Shown piece after piece: positions 45,751 to 54,590 of a DNA stretch of 64,000 bases. Position 1 is the first letter of the stretch, and every line of letters begins with the position of its first letter. The notes under the pieces were generated by a model. It had not been told where the DNA came from, did no database searches, and saw only the letters and a list, made by a program, of their open reading frames with translations. The DNA is from a virus: the IMG/VR virus record IMGVR_UViG_3300031521_000056, positions 1 through 64,000 of that record. The stretch is one strand, 5' to 3'. The position numbers and the translations under genes are program-made.

Positions 45751-45969
45751 TTACTTATCTTTATTATATCTCTTAACTTTATGTATGTCTGATGGTTTTA
45801 ATTTCCCTGTTACATCTATACCCAGTAGATATGCCTCCGTCATCCAATCACACTTACTCCCCGTACTATATTCATCTAAATAACTGTAATCATCGTAAAA
45901 CCCTCCTAAATATTGATTCCATTCTCTATTAAAATTTTTCCTTTGTTCTGTTACTTTTAAAATTCCCAT
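45751..45969 (-). CDS. Small protein, 72 residues
   Basis: This 72-residue protein overlaps the end of the nucleotidase gene by 13 bases, so it is probably translated by coupling. There is a Tyr/Asp-rich centre (GGFYDDYSYLDEYST) and no recognisable motif. Its function is unknown. Confidence 0.5.
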   Translation of the reverse strand: MGILKVTEQRKNFNREWNQYLGGFYDDYSYLDEYSTGSKCDWMTEAYLLGIDVTGKLKPSDIHKVKRYNKDK

Positions 45970-46574
45970 CTTTCTATACCATCCTTTTCTTTCTTATTAT
46001 TACTTATTTCTATTAATTTGTTATTTTTTATTGTATTCTCAATATTTTTAATCATTTTATATAATTCACTCCAATCACTTGATCTTAAACCATTGTATTG
46101 TTTATTCCAGTCATAAACTCCAAATACTACTCTATAATCAGCTAAACCATTCATGCTCTCAATTGCTTCTATTTTATCATCAATGAATATATCACATTTA
46201 CCTACGCTTGATTTATCAAAACTGTCTAAAAATATTAATTCTACATTTGGAAAAGTTTCTTTTATCCATCTTTGTGTTATTGGTCGTCTTAACATATCAT
46301 GTTTTGTTGCTATTTTTACAATGTTGTCATTAGATAACTCCTTTATTATTTCTATAGCTTTATTAAATACAACTAATGTATCTCCATAGAAATCCTCATG
46401 GTCAAATAATTTAAACAATTCACTTAATTCTTCCTTGTTTTTTATCATCGGTGAGAAGTTCCATGTGTAATTATCTTGATATAATATCTTTTTATCATTT
46501 AGTTTGTTATGTAAGTTAATTATTGATTTACAAGTATCTATGGTTGTACTATCTAAATCTATAACAATAACCAA
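45957..46574 (-). CDS. 5'(3')-deoxyribonucleotidase-like HAD phosphatase
   Basis: The 205-residue protein has HAD motif I IDLDSTT (residues 5-11) and a later acidic FIDD, in the arrangement of C-type 5'-nucleotidases that dephosphorylate (deoxy)nucleoside monophosphates. Such enzymes may adjust nucleotide pools during phage growth. The start is a TTG at 46574, well spaced from AGGAG; no ATG is available nearby. A box precedes it (46599). Confidence 0.75.
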   Translation of the reverse strand: MVIVIDLDSTTIDTCKSIINLHNKLNDKKILYQDNYTWNFSPMIKNKEELSELFKLFDHEDFYGDTLVVFNKAIEIIKELSNDNIVKIATKHDMLRRPITQRWIKETFPNVELIFLDSFDKSSVGKCDIFIDDKIEAIESMNGLADYRVVFGVYDWNKQYNGLRSSDWSELYKMIKNIENTIKNNKLIEISNNKKEKDGIERWEF

Positions 46575-46613
46575 TTAATTCACTCCTTTTTAATACTATT
46601 AATTTATTTTATT

Positions 46614-46820
46614 CTAGTAAGCCACTTTTGTTGTATTTTTGTCTGTATTATGTATTTGTAACCAGTTATATAATTCATCAAACTCAATTTCTTCTTCAGA
46701 ATTCAAAGTTTGACTAAAACTCCTTGGTTTCAATTCATCAAATCTAGCTTGATTCCTTTCATATAAGTCTAATTCCTCCTTTCTTGATTTAAATGATGCA
46801 AATTGAATTACATTACTCAT
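46614..46820 (-). CDS. Small protein, 68 residues
   Basis: This helical, charged protein (MSNVIQFASFKSRKEELDLY) has no recognised family. The start is the ATG at 46820 with AAGGTG before it; a GTG nine bases upstream lies inside that site. It has a typical double-box promoter. Confidence 0.55.
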   Translation of the reverse strand: MSNVIQFASFKSRKEELDLYERNQARFDELKPRSFSQTLNSEEEIEFDELYNWLQIHNTDKNTTKVAY

Positions 46821-46845
46821 AATCCTCACCTTCTTTCTGTTCGCA

Positions 46846-46958
46846 TTAATTTGTTTATTGATTACTATGGAAGTTTAGTGATTTAATTACTATCTTTTCC
46901 ATATCTTTATTCTACTACTATTATTTAACTTTGTCAAGCTTATTTCTTTTAATTTGTT
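46846..46958 (-). promoter_or_regulatory. Double-box promoter of the 68-residue gene
   Basis: Box (46958-46949), 11 bases, TTGACA (46937-46932), 17 bases, TAGAAT (46914-46909), then a second box (46855-46846) before the ribosome binding site. Confidence 0.8.
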
Positions 46959-46974
46959 TAAATGTTGATTTGCA

Positions 46975-47199
46975 CTTTTTTAGCTAACACTATCAAGTCA
47001 AATAACGTCATTTTAGTCTGAGAGCATAAAGGACTATATCTATTTTATAAGACCTTATTGTTATCAGCAAACTCCGACTTGAGTCGTTTTGTCTGAGACC
47101 CATTCAGAATGAAGTTAACTAATAATACTAAATACTAATATAACTAAATTTACTAATAAGATTTTCTTGCTGACGCATTAGTTTTTCTTTTTGTGTCTT
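46975..47199 (-). other. Intergenic gap with hairpin-forming sequence
   Basis: The gap contains palindromes CATTCTGAATG, GTCTCAGAC and CGACTCAAGTCG, and an AAGGTCTTAT...ATAGTCCTT hairpin on the minus strand. It may be a terminator or part of an RNA; it is not an intron by my reading. Confidence 0.35.
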
Positions 47200-48066
47200 T
47201 TATTTTATTAGTTTTTTGTATTGGTCTTCTAGTGATTTTAATATTTCTATTTCATTTTCTGTCTTATCTACCTTTTTATTTAAAATATTAATCTTTTGTT
47301 TTAATGATCTTTTATTATTTATTTTACTTTTCTCTTGCTTATTCAATGGTATTACAGACTTATCTTTATTTTCAATTAATATTCTATTGTCTAATAATTC
47401 TTTATCTACCATTCTGCAATAATATGTTTTAGTTGCTTTATATTTTCCATTAACTATTTTATAGCCTATATTATCATAATATAATAATCCCATTCCATCT
47501 TTTAAAGCCTTTATGTATTTTAATACTGTATTCTCGCTTATATCTAATAATACGGCTATTCCTTCTATTGATGGAAATGCTAATTTATATATTTCTGATT
47601 GTTCATTATTTTCTATTAATCTCATTATGTATAGATATAAATGTGTAATTAAATATCTGTCAATTTTATGATCATTACAATAATCCAATATTGCTTTCAA
47701 CTCTTTATAATATAGTATGGTAAAATTATTCTCCATATCATTTATTAATTCAGCAAAGAATATATCTGTTTTATTTTGTTTAGTTGTTTCTTCTATATTT
47801 ATTTCATTATCACATTCTATGTTATCACTAAAGAATAATATTTCATTGTCCTGAAAATACTTTAAAGTATCTATAATATATTTGGTTCTATTAGTATTGC
47901 CAGTAGTTGTATTTAATCTTTGGCATAGGTATCTCACACTAAATAAACAAGTATCACTTCCACTTCTACCTTGCAGTAATATAGTTAATAATAATAACTT
48001 ATTAGATTCTAATTTTTTATCTCCATTTATAAAGTCATTAGGTATCATTATAAATTTTTCGCTCAT
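47200..48066 (-). CDS. Winged-helix protein with coiled-coil tail
   Basis: The 288-residue protein begins with a helical DNA-binding domain (LFSVRYLCQRLNTTTGNTNR) and a second region with ISENTVLKYIKALKDGMG, which looks like a winged helix, then a C-terminal coiled coil. The pattern is that of DnaD/Rep-like phage proteins. It sits between an endonuclease and the small-gene set and has its own box-promoter unit. Function is not established. Confidence 0.55.
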   Translation of the reverse strand: MSEKFIMIPNDFINGDKKLESNKLLLLTILLQGRSGSDTCLFSVRYLCQRLNTTTGNTNRTKYIIDTLKYFQDNEILFFSDNIECDNEINIEETTKQNKTDIFFAELINDMENNFTILYYKELKAILDYCNDHKIDRYLITHLYLYIMRLIENNEQSEIYKLAFPSIEGIAVLLDISENTVLKYIKALKDGMGLLYYDNIGYKIVNGKYKATKTYYCRMVDKELLDNRILIENKDKSVIPLNKQEKSKINNKRSLKQKINILNKKVDKTENEIEILKSLEDQYKKLIK

Positions 48067-48091
48067 TATTTACCCTCCTTTCCTAATTCCT

Positions 48092-48142
48092 ATACTACCA
48101 TATTATTATAATTAATTCAATACTTATTTCTATTAATTTATT
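48092..48142 (-). promoter_or_regulatory. Single-box promoter of the winged-helix gene
   Basis: Box (48142-48133), 12 bases, TTGAAT (48120-48115), 17 bases, TAGTAT (48097-48092), then the ribosome binding site at once. Confidence 0.75.
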
Positions 48143-48373
48143 AATCTATGATTTTTCTTACACAAAACTACTTTTATTAAAAGATAATTAAAAACATAAA
48201 AAAGATGTAATATTTCTACTACATCTCGCATATATTTATATATAGGGATTAAACGCATTCATTTGGCTCTCTAAGGCGTTCTATTTTTAGACAACAACTA
48301 ATACCTTTGATGGGACAAGTCTTGAAATTGAGGGTTATTTTGATGTTTAAGTAAATGAATCTGATATAAGGTG

Positions 48374-49780
48374 TTATTTGGTTATGTTATTATATGAAAA
48401 ATGTCGCTCTCCAGTAGACTGTCTTTCTCCACGACATACTGCTGAAACTTTGTTTCCATGACATTTATAAAATCGTCCTGCTTCTCTAGCTGAATCAAAA
48501 ATCAATCCATCATCTAAACAAATAACTTTTTTACTATTTATCTTTCCACTTTTTTTAATTTCTTCTTTAGTGTCATAATAACATAAACCCATTTCATTTC
48601 CCACTTTGAGAAAATTTGTTATACTACTTTGTGATAATTTCATTATTTTACTTATATCACCAGTAGCCATATTAGGATTATTTTTCTTATATTCACAAGC
48701 TTCTTTTATTCTTGATGATAATGAAAAATCAAAACATTTATTCCAATCAATTTTACTTAAATCAAATAATTTATTTAGTTTTTTACTATTTAATATATTT
48801 TGTCTGATATATTCAAATCTATCCTTACTTCCATAATTACAATCTATTCTAATTGGTTTTTCAATACCATTTAAAACAGCTTGCTCATCCTTATAATCAT
48901 CTATTGACTTAGATTTTTCCTTGGTTTGTCCACTTCTATTATTATCTTTTATATGCCAACCACCATCTGTTTCAAGTATGTATTTTTTATCTTGTATTTT
49001 AAAGTAAAAATCATACCTTCTAGGTTTAATCCAATCAGGATTATATTCAGTTATAAAATCTACGTTTAACTGTTCAAAAATATTAAACATTATCTTTTGT
49101 GCCACAGAAATTCCATCACTGCATTTAGGACAACAATAATTTTGCTTAATAAAAAATACTATTATCATTTCTTTTTCGCAACCACAGTCTGGACATTTGA
49201 ATATAAAATTATCTTTACTTCCGTATGAATGAGTATAAGTATCTTCTATGTTTTTGAAATACTTCACTAAATATGGGTGAGTAGTTGCAATGTCATTTAT
49301 ACCTTTCACTACTTTATGATTTGAACAAACTTTACAACCACAACCTTTAATTAAATCATATTCTCTTATGGTATCTATATCTCCATCTATTAAGCACTTA
49401 TACTCATAACTTCTTATATTTTTTTCTCCAACTCTAATTTGTTTTATTATTTTAATTTTACCATTATTGGTGGTTATAATATCCCCTACATTATATTCAA
49501 ACCCTACTTTTTTACTGTTTTTTCTTTTTATCCCTAAACAATTCGAGATTTTTATTTTTTGAAAATTACTAGTTGTTGTTATATATTCTATGTCTTTATA
49601 TCTTGTTTTAATTTTATTTTCTTCTATATAATATTCTACAATCTCAATAAATCCCTCAATGTCTCCATATACAAAATGTACAAATTTACCTACTAATTCT
49701 TTCCAGTTAATTAACTTACCTCTATGTGGTAGGTATTCTAATGATAATTCCTTTTTTACTATTTCTGTTTTTTCTTTCAT
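48374..49780 (-). CDS. EDxHD/VSR-type homing endonuclease 2
   Basis: The 468-residue protein resembles the endonuclease at 37489. It has zinc-type cysteines (CGCKVCSN and CPDCGCEKE), the nuclease core RYDFYFKIQDKKYILETDGG with a following His and FDLSKIDWNKCFDFSLSSRI, and a NUMOD1-like end (LIFDSAREAGRFYKCHGN). The N-terminal 190 residues are additional. It has a pseudoknot leader and double-box promoter. Its target is unknown; the terL introns and other phage genes are candidates. Confidence 0.75.
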   Translation of the reverse strand: MKEKTEIVKKELSLEYLPHRGKLINWKELVGKFVHFVYGDIEGFIEIVEYYIEENKIKTRYKDIEYITTTSNFQKIKISNCLGIKRKNSKKVGFEYNVGDIITTNNGKIKIIKQIRVGEKNIRSYEYKCLIDGDIDTIREYDLIKGCGCKVCSNHKVVKGINDIATTHPYLVKYFKNIEDTYTHSYGSKDNFIFKCPDCGCEKEMIIVFFIKQNYCCPKCSDGISVAQKIMFNIFEQLNVDFITEYNPDWIKPRRYDFYFKIQDKKYILETDGGWHIKDNNRSGQTKEKSKSIDDYKDEQAVLNGIEKPIRIDCNYGSKDRFEYIRQNILNSKKLNKLFDLSKIDWNKCFDFSLSSRIKEACEYKKNNPNMATGDISKIMKLSQSSITNFLKVGNEMGLCYYDTKEEIKKSGKINSKKVICLDDGLIFDSAREAGRFYKCHGNKVSAVCRGERQSTGERHFSYNNITK

Positions 49781-49801
49781 TTTTAAATCAACCTTTCTTG
49801 T

Positions 49802-49948
49802 TTAATTTATTATCAACCTATTTACGAATAAGGGAAAACGTAGGTTGATTAAAACGTCTTTTATTTAGATGATCAGTCTAAACTATCCCTTACTTATATA
49901 TTACTCCTTTTATATGTAAATGTCAAATATTATTTTCTTTAATTTATT
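49802..49948 (-). promoter_or_regulatory. Double-box promoter of endonuclease 2
   Basis: Box (49948-49939), 12 bases, TTGACA (49926-49921), 17 bases, TAATAT (49903-49898), then leader C, then a second box (49811-49802). Confidence 0.8.
49811..49892 (-). ncRNA. Pseudoknot leader RNA, copy C
   Basis: TAAGGGA (plus 49829-49835) pairs with TCCCTTA (49886-49892), and ATCAACCTA (49812-49820) pairs with TAGGTTGAT (49841-49849). The two stems cross. Both stem sequences differ from copies A and B. A TTTAGA/TCTAAA hairpin fills the inner loop. Unlike A and B there is no long T-run after the first stem. Confidence 0.7.
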
Positions 49949-50016
49949 TCAAATCAATTCTTTTTTTATAAATAAAAAGACTATTAAATTTAGTCCTTTT
50001 ATTTATATTTTTCTTA

Positions 50017-50056
50017 GATTAAATACCGACACATGAAATTCCGATTGATTACCGAC
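50017..50056 (-). repeat. Two extra iterons after the Rep gene
   Basis: GATTAAATACCGAC (50017-50030) and GATTGATTACCGAC (50043-50056), related to the iterons upstream of Rep. Confidence 0.6.
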
Positions 50057-51373
50057 TTAATTAATTTCATCATAATATTTCTTATCAATGGTAATCCCAC
50101 CTTCTTTATACCAACAATTCAAAAAATACTCCCTTGGATCTATATTTTTATTATACGCATTTTTTAGCATCACATATCTAAGTAAAGCCTTGATATATTC
50201 TATTTTCTCAATATTACCATCTACAATACTACTAAATTCCAATTCAGTAATTCCTATTTCTAATAGTCCTTCTCTTAGTTCACTAAAAGTACAGTATCTA
50301 TCTTTAAAATAACTACTATCTTTAGTCGGCATTTTATCCAAAGCGACTTCTTTAAATTTAGTCGGTTTTTTATCCAAATGAACAATCTTAATTATATCCT
50401 TTTCAATAGAAGATTCAACAAAATCATATTCATTTAAAATATCTATACCTTCTTTAATAGCTTGCTTTCTATGTTTCTCCTGTTTAGCATTCATAGGTAT
50501 TCTATCCATATACTTTTGTATATTAGCCCTAGATATATACCCGTCTCCTAGCCATTTACGAGAAATTAAATATATATTTTTAGAAATTAGATTTTTGATT
50601 TCATTAGCTTTATCTCTATTATAATAAAGTCTATAATTATTAGCTATACTAAGATATAAAAACATACTCATTTTGATTTTAGTAACGTCTTTTCTCTGAT
50701 GTTCTTCATTTAAACAATTGTCAGTATTCCTATGACAACCATTAAAATATAAGCAATTATCACAATCATATTCAATATAATTTTCCATACTATCTAAATA
50801 ACTAAAAGTTTTTTTTGAGTCGGTAATATATCTCTTTTTTACTGGATCATATAATCCTCCATGGTGTTTGCTAGATATTTTTGTACCTACCAATCTTTCA
50901 ATAGATTCCTTGATAGCACTTCTTTGTTGCCCACTAGTACTATTATATCCTAATGAGGTCGCTATATTATCTATAGAAATAAAATCTATCATCAAGTCAG
51001 ACTCAGTAACCTTGCTTTCATCTATTTCTAATTCTAGTATACCTTTATCTATTTTACTCCATACATAAATGTCCTGTAATGCTCTTAAAGTCTCTTTGTC
51101 TTTTAAGGTAGGTACACCTAACGCACCATGACCACTAACTTCAATTCCCCTTTTTATTTCTACACCATCTTCAATAGCAGTCCATTCATATTCAACAAAT
51201 GTTATTGGCATAGGCTTTCCTTTATCATCTTTTGCAATTCGATATGGTGCTAAAAATGGAGTTTGAACTGAGTTTCCGTCCATTATAGATTCACCATTCC
51301 TTAATTTTATGACTTTAGTTTTTCCAATTACTGATTTAAATGCTTCTTTATTTTTGCTACTAGATTTACCCAT
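50057..51373 (-). CDS. Plasmid-type replication initiator (Rep)
   Basis: The 438-residue protein is helical with a zinc-type cysteine cluster (CDNCLYFNGCHRNTDNC) near the middle and DNA-binding regions. Its gene is flanked by iterons, with DnaA boxes over its start. It fits a replication initiator of a low-copy plasmid or plasmid-prophage. The start is the ATG at 51373 with AAGGAG 6 bases before; a GTG at 51403 overlaps a DnaA box. Two sequences inside the gene (50324-50375) also match the iteron on the opposite strand and encode DKMPT and DKKPT. Confidence 0.75.
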   Translation of the reverse strand: MGKSSSKNKEAFKSVIGKTKVIKLRNGESIMDGNSVQTPFLAPYRIAKDDKGKPMPITFVEYEWTAIEDGVEIKRGIEVSGHGALGVPTLKDKETLRALQDIYVWSKIDKGILELEIDESKVTESDLMIDFISIDNIATSLGYNSTSGQQRSAIKESIERLVGTKISSKHHGGLYDPVKKRYITDSKKTFSYLDSMENYIEYDCDNCLYFNGCHRNTDNCLNEEHQRKDVTKIKMSMFLYLSIANNYRLYYNRDKANEIKNLISKNIYLISRKWLGDGYISRANIQKYMDRIPMNAKQEKHRKQAIKEGIDILNEYDFVESSIEKDIIKIVHLDKKPTKFKEVALDKMPTKDSSYFKDRYCTFSELREGLLEIGITELEFSSIVDGNIEKIEYIKALLRYVMLKNAYNKNIDPREYFLNCWYKEGGITIDKKYYDEIN

Positions 51374-51383
51374 AAGAATCTCC

Positions 51384-51447
51384 TTTTCCACAAGTTTATC
51401 CACAATAAAATTACGATAATATCAATATGTTGCGTAAGTTTTCCACA
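51384..51447 (+). promoter_or_regulatory. DnaA boxes at the replication origin
   Basis: A perfect TTATCCACA (51396-51404) is flanked by near-matches TTTTCCACA at 51384-51392 and 51439-51447. They overlap the start of the Rep gene and lie beside the iterons. Confidence 0.75.
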
Positions 51448-51486
51448 GTTTATGTTGAATCTAGGTGTTTATAAGTAATATTATAT

Positions 51487-51599
51487 GATAAAATGCCGAC
51501 ATTGTATAGATAAAATACCGACTATACATAGATAAAATACCGACTACTAACACATTACTAACAGATAAAATACCGACCAATAGTAGATTGATTACCGAC
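51487..51599 (+). repeat. Iterons of the replication origin
   Basis: Five 14-base repeats of the form GATAAAATACCGAC start at 51487, 51509, 51531, 51564 and 51586 (the fifth is GATTGATTACCGAC). The spacings are 22, 22, 33 and 22 bases, that is two or three helical turns. This is a classic Rep-binding iteron array. Similar copies occur near 51747 (reverse), 51796, 50017 and 50043. Confidence 0.85.
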
Positions 51600-51976
51600 C
51601 GAATGCACTTCAAAGTGTCTTATACCAATTGTTTTCAGCCCCCTATATTCTATTTAAACTATTCTCTTCTTAAAATAGTCTTTAGACTATTCACTAAAAA
51701 GGAATAAAACAACACAACTCTTCTCTTTTCTGTTCCTAAAATAGTAAGTCGGTATTTAGTCATTATAAAATAGAAATCTAAATAATAATTGGATTGAATA
51801 CCGACTAAAATAGCTTATAATTATTCCTTTGACTAAAACCACCTTATCGTAACTTCTAAGCCTTCAAATCTTAAGACAACAACTATTACCTTAAAACTCC
51901 TATCTCTATTCCTAGAGCATGTTAGAGTGTCAGAATATAATTCCTTAATCGACAATATTATATTTATGTTACTTAA
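51600..51976. other. Rest of the origin region
   Basis: No gene. The stretch has AT-rich segments, a reverse iteron (AGTCGGTATTTAGTC at 51747) and a forward one (GAATACCGAC at 51795-51804). It may be the unwinding region of the origin. Confidence 0.5.
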
Positions 51977-52675
51977 TTACTTCTTCAGATGGAATATTCT
52001 GTATATAAAAGATTTTGGTTGCTGATTTTTTAATTGTTCTATTTCAAATTCCAAAGCTTTAATCTTCTCATCTTTAAGTGTTTCTCTTAAGTTTTCAACT
52101 AAGGTTACATCTCTTTCTTTGATTTTTTCAAACTCATTTTTTATTAAGCTACTTTGATTTAGTATCTTTTCATCAATGTGTTTTTTCATATTTTCTTCAG
52201 ACATTTGATTATGCTCATCAATTACCAATTCTAATTCTATTTTTCTACTTTCTTCTTTTTGCAATTCAATTTGTTCTTGTAAATTTTTAAATTCCATTAA
52301 AAAATCTTTCAATTGATTTTTAACTTCGATTCCCACATCTGTTCGTATTGACTCCATTAAACTAATATCATTGGTATTTATTAAGCCTAAATCATTATTA
52401 TCAGTAAAACCTTTTACTTTTAATTGTTCTCTAATATGTTTTATACCATATCCCTTATCACGCATAGCTTTTATCCATTCAAACTGATCTACTGATTTTT
52501 GAGTATACGTTAGTCTACCATTTATCTTCTTTACATATAAAAACTCTTCAAATTCATCAGCCCATGAACGTATTACATGAGGTGGTATATCTAATTCTTT
52601 ACCTATTTGAACGGCATTTTTTATACATTCAGAATCATCTGGCACACCTACATAAGAAACATCATCAAAATTCAT
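51977..52675 (-). CDS. tubY: TubY-like regulator of the tubulin partition system
   Basis: The 232-residue protein has an N-terminal MerR-type helix-turn-helix (GKELDIPPHVIRSWADEF, with YTQKSVDQFEWIKAMRDKGYGIKHIREQ) and a long coiled coil (about residues 105-215). It ends in a short basic amphipathic tail, FIYRIFHLKK. This is the TubY layout of phage c-st, where TubY affects TubZ filaments and TubR binding. It is divergent from tubR-tubZ, across the centromere region. The ATG at 52675 follows GGGAGG. Confidence 0.8.
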   Translation of the reverse strand: MNFDDVSYVGVPDDSECIKNAVQIGKELDIPPHVIRSWADEFEEFLYVKKINGRLTYTQKSVDQFEWIKAMRDKGYGIKHIREQLKVKGFTDNNDLGLINTNDISLMESIRTDVGIEVKNQLKDFLMEFKNLQEQIELQKEESRKIELELVIDEHNQMSEENMKKHIDEKILNQSSLIKNEFEKIKERDVTLVENLRETLKDEKIKALEFEIEQLKNQQPKSFIYRIFHLKK

Positions 52676-52691
52676 TAATAATACCTCCCTA

Positions 52692-52879
52692 TTAAACTAA
52701 ATTAATATAAAAATAACATATAATTAAATTAAAGTAAAGAAATTAATTGACTTTAATTTAGTAAAATTATAACATTACATTAGTTTAAAAGTTTAGATGT
52801 ATTAGTTTAATTTACATTATAACTATTAAATATTTAATTTAGTTTAATTTAATATATTGGTAATTTTAGTTTAGTTTAA
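52692..52879. repeat. TTAGTTTAA repeat array upstream of tubY
   Basis: TTAGTTTAA occurs at 52780, 52802, 52839 and 52871, and in reverse (TTAAACTAA) at 52692. The spacing of the first two is 22 bases. It is a candidate binding array for TubY or part of the centromere. Confidence 0.6.
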
Positions 52880-52998
52880 TTTAATTATTCAAATAATTAT
52901 CACATAAATTATACAATAACTATATATTAATCATATAAATTCTTGTAATATCCAAATAATTTTATATAAAACTATAAAAATTCTAATAAATATCATTA

Positions 52999-53081
52999 CT
53001 ATTCACAAAGTAGTCAAAACATGAATAGTTAATAGGTTAATTTGACTATTTTATGAATAGTAATGACTAATACATGAATAG
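52999..53081. repeat. tubC: Centromere candidate tubC (ATGAATAG repeats)
   Basis: ATGAATAG occurs at 53021, 53053 and 53074 (spacings 32 and 21) with an inverted CTATTCA at 52999, and GACTA-type motifs occur nearby. The cluster lies just upstream of the tubR promoter, where TubR is expected to bind. Confidence 0.65.
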
Positions 53082-53107
53082 ATATAATAATATTTAAAAA
53101 GTTATGG

Positions 53108-53136
53108 TTGCATTTTGATAATAACTTGAATATAAT
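53108..53136 (+). promoter_or_regulatory. tubRZ promoter
   Basis: TTGCAT (53108-53113), 17 bases, TATAAT (53131-53136), adjacent to the tubC repeats, so TubR could autoregulate. Confidence 0.75.
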
Positions 53137-53169
53137 AGAAATACGAACATATGAAGGAGGTATTACCAA

Positions 53170-53448
53170 GTGTCTATTTTAAACAGTAACTCATTTTTAG
53201 TATTAAGTGCTGTTAGGAACAAGCAAGACGACTTAGGTTTATGTGAAGCTAGGGGAATGACAAAAGATATGATAGCTAAAAAAATAAATTTAAGTTCAAG
53301 CACAGTAAATCGTGCATTAAATGCTTTAATGGAATATGAACTAATAGCTGAAGGTGTAAAATTGGTGAATACAAAAACTTATTATATCCTACCTAAAGGT
53401 GTAGAAAGATTAAAAGAAATATATAGTAAAAAGGGAGATGTTAAATAA
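53170..53448 (+). CDS. tubR: TubR centromere-binding protein
   Basis: The 92-residue winged-helix protein (MTKDMIAKKINLSSSTVNRALNALMEY, then a wing with LVNTKTYYILPKG) is the adaptor that binds tubC and hands the DNA to TubZ filaments. The start is a GTG at 53170, 9 bases after AAGGAGG. The stop overlaps the start of tubZ (TAATG). Confidence 0.88.
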   Translation: MSILNSNSFLVLSAVRNKQDDLGLCEARGMTKDMIAKKINLSSSTVNRALNALMEYELIAEGVKLVNTKTYYILPKGVERLKEIYSKKGDVK

Positions 53449-54533
53449 TGAAACGTGATAATCTATTAATAGCTGGTTTAGGGCAATGTGGTAATGTATT
53501 AGCAGATTTAATGAGAACAGTAAATGAAAGATATACAAGTATTTATATTAATTCAAGTTTAGGAGATATAAAAGGACTTCGTTTTGCTGATATTGATAGT
53601 AATGTTTTTATTTATGGTGGAGCAGACGGGTCAGGAAGAAATAGAGAAAGAGCAAATAAATTTATATTAAATGACCAAGTTAGATTAGCTTCTTTTTTAA
53701 AAAAATATGCTCAGTTTAAATATATTTTAATATTCACGGCAATGGGTGGAGGGACTGGATCAGGTACTGTACCTGAATTTATAAGAACTATTAAAAAGAT
53801 ATTTCCTAATATGATAATTAATGTTGTTGGAGTTTTGCCAAGTCTTAAGGAAGACAACTTACAATTAAAAAATGCTTTAGAATGTTGTGAAGAATTATCA
53901 GAAATATCTAATTTAATTAATGATATAAAATTTATTAATAATAACAAACGTGACACATATGAAGAAATTAATACTGAATCAATTAAATTAATAAATAAAT
54001 CCTATAGTATGTTAGGACATGATGCAATTGGTAGTATAGATGAGGATAATTTAACTAATGTTACTACGTCTAAAGGATATGGAATTGTATTGCAATTACC
54101 AACTAATTATAGTTCATTAGAGGATGCAATAAGTGAAGCTCAAGAAAAAAGTGTATTTGCACTGCCAAATGATTTAGACTGTGAGTATGGAGCTATAAAT
54201 GTTACAGAAAAATACAATATAGCAGATATACTTGAATTAATAAATGCTGATAAAACAATGTTTAAAACTTATGGAAAAAGTAACTTAATTTGTCTTGGTG
54301 GTTGTGAAACTCCAAATGACGATATAGAAGACATTGAATCAGAATTAACAGAAAGAGAATTAAAAAAAGGAAAAAATAAAAATCGTGGTTTTTCTTTTAA
54401 ATCCAAACATACTAACAACACTAAAACTAATGAAAAATCTGAAACTATAGAAGAGACTAAATTTGAAGATATTATAGATGATGATGATATAGATAATTTA
54501 TTTAGTAGAGCAATGAATGATTTCAAAAGATAA
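53448..54533 (+). CDS. tubZ: TubZ tubulin-like GTPase
   Basis: The 361-residue protein contains the tubulin/FtsZ signature GGGTGSG at residues 100-106 and an early LGQCGN loop (residues 11-16). It ends with a flexible, first basic then acidic tail (KGKNKNRGFSFKSK ... DDDDIDNLFSRAM), which in TubZ proteins contacts TubR. It polymerises into treadmilling filaments that move the plasmid. The gene overlaps tubR by one base and ends with a strong terminator. Confidence 0.92.
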   Translation: MKRDNLLIAGLGQCGNVLADLMRTVNERYTSIYINSSLGDIKGLRFADIDSNVFIYGGADGSGRNRERANKFILNDQVRLASFLKKYAQFKYILIFTAMGGGTGSGTVPEFIRTIKKIFPNMIINVVGVLPSLKEDNLQLKNALECCEELSEISNLINDIKFINNNKRDTYEEINTESIKLINKSYSMLGHDAIGSIDEDNLTNVTTSKGYGIVLQLPTNYSSLEDAISEAQEKSVFALPNDLDCEYGAINVTEKYNIADILELINADKTMFKTYGKSNLICLGGCETPNDDIEDIESELTERELKKGKNKNRGFSFKSKHTNNTKTNEKSETIEETKFEDIIDDDDIDNLFSRAMNDFKR

Positions 54534-54546
54534 CTAAAGTCCAAGC

Positions 54547-54590
54547 ACCTACTTTAGTAAAATAGAGTAGGTGCTATTTTTATACCTTTT
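54547..54590 (+). terminator. tubRZ terminator
   Basis: AGCACCTACT pairs with AGTAGGTGCT and is followed by ATTTTTAT. Confidence 0.85.

Noticed and set aside
46975-47199. AGATATAGTCC on the minus strand, identical to the S element of group I introns
   Set aside because: No matching R element stands at a proper distance, no P1 or interrupted gene flanks it, and the neighbouring AAGGTCTTAT makes a simple hairpin with it.
51487-51599. Regular repeats that might be a CRISPR array
   Set aside because: Units are 14 bases with 8-19 base gaps of varying length, no cas genes are nearby, and position before rep fits iterons.
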